The notes under the pieces were generated by a model, which worked only from the letters and a program-made list of their open reading frames with translations, made no database searches and was not told the origin of the DNA. Source: Endomychus coccineus (taxonomy: Eukaryota > Arthropoda > Insecta > Coleoptera > Endomychidae). From it: a DNA stretch of 64,000 nt. Shown here piece after piece: positions 59,801 to 64,000 of this stretch; the first letter of the stretch is position 1; the number at the start of each line of letters is the position of its first letter. The position numbers and the translations under genes are program-made. The stretch spans positions 4,712,001 to 4,776,000 of the forward strand of contig OY294069.1 in the NCBI GenBank assembly GCA_958510875.1, written 5' to 3'.

Positions 59801-62800
59801 ATGTTGGAAGTCAAATGAAATAGGGTTGTGATAATGATTATGTTTTCACGGATACTAAATAATCAAGTCAAGCCGATGATATGGTGGCTGTAATATCTTC
59901 GTAGCATGAAGTGATTATCAAGTATCAAATGTGTTGGTAATGTTGGAAGTCAAATGAAATAGGGTTGTGATAATGATTATGTTTTCACGGATACTAAATA
60001 ATCAAGTCAAGCCGATGATATGGTGGCTGTGATATCTTCGTAGCATGAAGTGATTATCAAGTATCAAATGTGTTGGTAATGTTGGAAGTCAAATGAAATA
60101 GGGTTGTGATAATGATTATGTTTTCACGGATACTAAATAATCAAGTCAAGCCGATGATATGGTGGCTGTAATATCTTCGTAGCATGAAGTGATTATCAAG
60201 TATCAAATGTGTTGGTAATGTTGGAAGTCAAATGAAATATAGTTGTGATAATGATTATGTTTTCACGGATAATAAATAATCAAGTCAAGCCGATGATATG
60301 GTGGCTGTGATATCTTCGTAGCATGAAGCGATTATCAAGTATCAAATGTGTTGGTAATGTTGGAAGTCAAATGAAATAGGGTTGTGATAATGATTATGTT
60401 TTCACGGATACTAAATAATCAAGTCAAGCCGATGATATGGTGGCTGTGATATCTTCGTAGCATGAAGCGATTATCAAGTATCAAATGTGTTGGTAATGTT
60501 GGAAGTCAAATGAAATAGGGTTGTGATAATGATTATGTTTTCACGGATACTAAATAATCAAGTCAAGCCGATGATATGGTGGCTGTGATATCTTCGTAGC
60601 ATGAAGCGATTATCAAGTATCGAATGTGTTGGTAATGTTGGAAGTCAAATGAAATTGGGTTGTGATAATAATGATGTTTTCACGGATACTAAATAATCAA
60701 GTCAAGCCGATGATATGGTGGCTGTAATATCTTCGTAGCATGAAGTGATTATCAAGTATCAAATGTGTTGGTAATGTTGGAAGTCAAATGAAATAGGGTT
60801 GTGATAATGATTATGTTTTCACGGATACTAAATAATCAAGTCAAGCCGATGATATAGTGGCTGTGATATCTTCGTAGCATGAAGTGATTATCAAGTATCA
60901 AATGTGTTGGTAATGTTGGAAGTCAAATGAAATTGGGTTGTGATAATAATGATGTTTTCACGGATACTAAATAATCAAGTCAAGCCGATGATATGGTGGC
61001 TGTAATATCTTCGTAGCATGAAGTGATTATCAAGTATCAAATGTGTTGGTAATGTTGGAAGTCAAATGAAATAGGGTTGTGATAATGATTATGTTTTCAC
61101 GGATACTAAATAATCAAGTCAAGCCGATGATATGGTGGCTGTGATATCTTCGTAGCATGAAGTGGTTATCAAGTATCAAATGTGTTGGTAATGTTGGAAG
61201 TCAAATGAAATTGGGTTGTGATAATAATGATGTTTTCACGGATACTAAATAATCAAGTCAAGCCGATGATATGGTGGCTGTAATATCTTCGTAGCATGAA
61301 GTGATTATCAAGTATCAAATGTGTTGGTAATGTTGGAAGTCAAATGAAATAGGGTTGTGATAATGATTATGTTTTCACGGATACTAAATAATCAAGTCAA
61401 GCCGATGATATGGTGGCTGTGATATCTTCGTAGCATGAAGCGATTATCAAGTATCGAATGTGTTGGTAATGTTGGAAGTCAAATGAAATTGGGTTGTGAT
61501 AATAATGATGTTTTCACGGATACTAAATAATCAAGTCAAGCCGATGATATGGTGGCTGTAATATCTTCGTAGCATGAAGTGATTATCAAGTATCAAATGT
61601 GTTGGTAATGTTGGAAGTCAAATGAAATAGGGTTGTGATAATGATTATGTTTTCACGGATACTAAATAATCAAGTCAAGCCGATGATATGGTGGCTGTGA
61701 TATCTTCGTAGCATGAAGCGATTATCAAGTATCAAATGTGTTGGTAATGTTGGAAGTCAAATGAAATTGGGTTGTGATAATAATGATGTTTTCACGGATA
61801 CTAAATAATCAAGTCAAGCCGATGATATGGTGGCTGTAATATCTTCGTAGCATGAAGTGATTATCAAGTATCAAATGTGTTGGTAATGTTGGAAGTCAAA
61901 TGAAATAGGGTTGTGATAATGATTATGTTTTCACGGATACTAAATAATCAAGTCAAGCCGATGATATGGTGGCTGTGATATCTTCGTAGCATGAAGTGGT
62001 TATCAAGTATCAAATGTGTTGGTAATGTTGGAAGTCAAATGAAATTGGGTTGTGATAATAATGATGTTTTCACGGATACTAAATAATCAAGTCAAGCCGA
62101 TGATATGGTGGCTGTAATATCTTCGTAGCATGAAGTGATTATCAAGTATCAAATGTGTTGGTAATGTTGGAAGTCAAATGAAATAGGGTTGTGATAATGA
62201 TTATGTTTTCACGGATACTAAATAATCAAGTCAAGCCGATGATATGGTGGCTGTGATATCTTCGTAGCATGAAGCGATTATCAAGTATCGAATGTGTTGG
62301 TAATGTTGGAAGTCAAATGAAATTGGGTTGTGATAATAATGATGTTTTCACGGATACTAAATAATCAAGTCAAGCCGATGATATGGTGGCTGTAATATCT
62401 TCGTAGCATGAAGTGATTATCAAGTATCAAATGTGTTGGTAATGTTGGAAGTCAAATGAAATAGGGTTGTGATAATGATTATGTTTTCACGGATACTAAA
62501 TAATCAAGTCAAGCCGATGATATGGTGGCTGTGATATCTTCGTAGCATGAAGTGGTTATCAAGTATCAAATGTGTTGGTAATGTTGGAAGTCAAATGAAA
62601 TTGGGTTGTGATAATAATGATGTTTTCACGGATACTAAATAATCAAGTCAAGCCGATGATATGGTGGCTGTAATATCTTCGTAGCATGAAGTGATTATCA
62701 AGTATCAAATGTGTTGGTAATGTTGGAAGTCAAATGAAATAGGGTTGTGATAATGATTATGTTTTCACGGATACTAAATAATCAAGTCAAGCCGATGATA

Positions 62801-64000
62801 TGGTGGCTGTGATATCTTCGTAGCATGAAGTGGTTATCAAGTATCAAATGTGTTGGTAATGTTGGAAGTCAAATGAAATTGGGTTGTGATAATAATGATG
62901 TTTTCACGGATACTAAATAATCAAGTCAAGCCGATGATATGGTGGCTGTAATATCTTCGTAGCATGAAGTGATTATCAAGTATCAAATGTGTTGGTAATG
63001 TTGGAAGTCAAATGAAATAGGGTTGTGATAATGATTATGTTTTCACGGATACTAAATAATCAAGTCAAGCCGATGATATGGTGGCTGTGATATCTTCGTA
63101 GCATGAAGTGGTTATCAAGTATCAAATGTGTTGGTAATGTTGGAAGTCAAATGAAATTGGGTTGTGATAATAATGATGTTTTCACGGATACTAAATAATC
63201 AAGTCAAGCCGATGATATGGTGGCTGTAATATCTTCGTAGCATGAAGTGATTATCAAGTATCAAATGTGTTGGTAATGTTGGAAGTCAAATGAAATAGGG
63301 TTGTGATAATGATTATGTTTTCACGGATACTAAATAATCAAGTCAAGCCGATGATATGGTGGCTGTGATATCTTCGTAGCATGAAGCGATTATCAAGTAT
63401 CGAATGTGTTGGTAATGTTGGAAGTCAAATGAAATTGGGTTGTGATAATAATGATGTTTTCACGGATACTAAATAATCAAGTCAAGCCGATGATATGGTG
63501 GCTGTAATATCTTCGTAGCATGAAGTGATTATCAAGTATCAAATGTGTTGGTAATGTTGGAAGTCAAATGAAATTGGGTTGTGATAATAATGATATTTTC
63601 ACGGATACTAAATAATCAAGTCAAGCCGATGATATGGTGGCTGTAATATCTTCGTAGCATGAAGTGATTATCAAGTATCAAATGTGTTGGTAATGTTGGA
63701 AGTCAAATGAAATAGGGTTGTGATAATGATTATGTTTTCACGGATACTAAATAATCAAGTCAAGCCGATGATATGGTGGCTGTGATATCTTCGTAGCATG
63801 AAGCGATTATCAAGTATCGAATGTGTTGGTAATGTTGGAAGTCAAATGAAATTGGGTTGTGATAATAATGATGTTTTCACGGATACTAAATAATCAAGTC
63901 AAGCCGATGATATGGTGGCTGTAATATCTTCGTAGCATGAAGTGATTATCAAGTATCAAATGTGTTGGTAATGTTGGAAGTCAAATGAAATAGGGTTGTG
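56878..64000. repeat. 139-bp satellite DNA array, about 51 monomers, open at the window end
   Basis: The word caagccgatgatatgg recurs every 139 bp from 56,973 to 63,900. The total span is exactly 50 periods once one 116-bp short monomer (near 58,844) is allowed for, so no other indels occur. Monomers contain gataatgattatgttttcac, ggatactaaataatcaagtc, ggtggctgtaatatcttcg and gtgttggtaatgttggaagt. Identity between copies is very high, with variation at a few fixed sites (gtaatatc/gtgatatc, gaagtg/gaagcg, agggttgtgataatgattatg/tgggttgtgataataatgatg). No open frame. It continues past 64,000. Confidence 0.97.
60513..64000. repeat. Two-monomer (278-bp) higher-order region of the satellite
   Basis: Here monomers alternate between type A (aaatagggttgtgataatga) and type B (aaattgggttgtgataataa). 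Type B starts at 60,652, 60,930, 61,208, 61,486, 61,764, 62,042, 62,320, 62,598, 62,876, 63,154 and 63,432, each 278 bp apart. The next is at 63,571 (139 bp on), then 63,849 (278 bp). Type B is absent before 60,652. Confidence 0.93.

Noticed and set aside
56878..64000. Satellite as a CRISPR-like array
   Set aside because: Repeats are contiguous 139-bp monomers with no unique spacers, in a eukaryotic context.

Overview
The window reads as nuclear DNA from an insect. It has AT-rich, intron-bearing genes with GT-AG splice sites. One gene is a ZAD-type C2H2 zinc-finger factor, an arthropod-specific class, and another is an insect serpin with alternative reactive-loop exons. The density of transposon remains (Penelope-like, LINE, hAT, MULE, mariner, a Crypton-like tyrosine recombinase) suits a repeat-rich insect genome; a beetle is plausible but unproven from this sequence alone. 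Ordinary protein-coding genes occupy only about 15.5-41.5 kb.

Layout. 0-15 kb is repeat territory: a LINE RNase H remnant, a small hAT element with its 8-bp duplications, a tyrosine-recombinase gene bracketed by GTGAGAAA-type palindromic repeats, head-to-head Penelope 3' ends with hammerhead ribozymes, and the tail of an R2/NeSL-like retroposon. 15.5-30.6 kb is one serpin gene (+): three common exons plus two alternative terminal exons, each encoding a complete C-terminus with a different reactive centre loop. Its first intron (9.9 kb) is full of transposon remains. 32.4-33.7 kb holds two compact housekeeping genes tail to tail: RNA polymerase subunit RPB6 (+) and the complex I assembly factor NDUFAF3 (-). 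34.7-41.5 kb is an eight-exon ZAD zinc-finger gene (+) with twelve C2H2 fingers; its last intron contains a 150-bp minisatellite of about 13 copies.

41.7-56.8 kb is again non-genic: a Penelope fragment, a large foldback element with a palindromic Penelope pair nested in it, a second copy of a 0.5-kb dispersed repeat, a long palindromic miniature element, and LINE pieces. From about 56,880 to the window end is a 139-bp satellite array of about 51 monomers. Its distal part switches to an alternating two-monomer (278-bp) higher-order pattern with one visible register break.

The most interesting signals are the serpin loop switch, hammerhead-ribozyme cores in at least two Penelope families together with their repeated head-to-head arrangement, the bracketed tyrosine recombinase, and the satellite's transition to a higher-order repeat. 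All protein names rest on motif recognition by eye; no database search was run.
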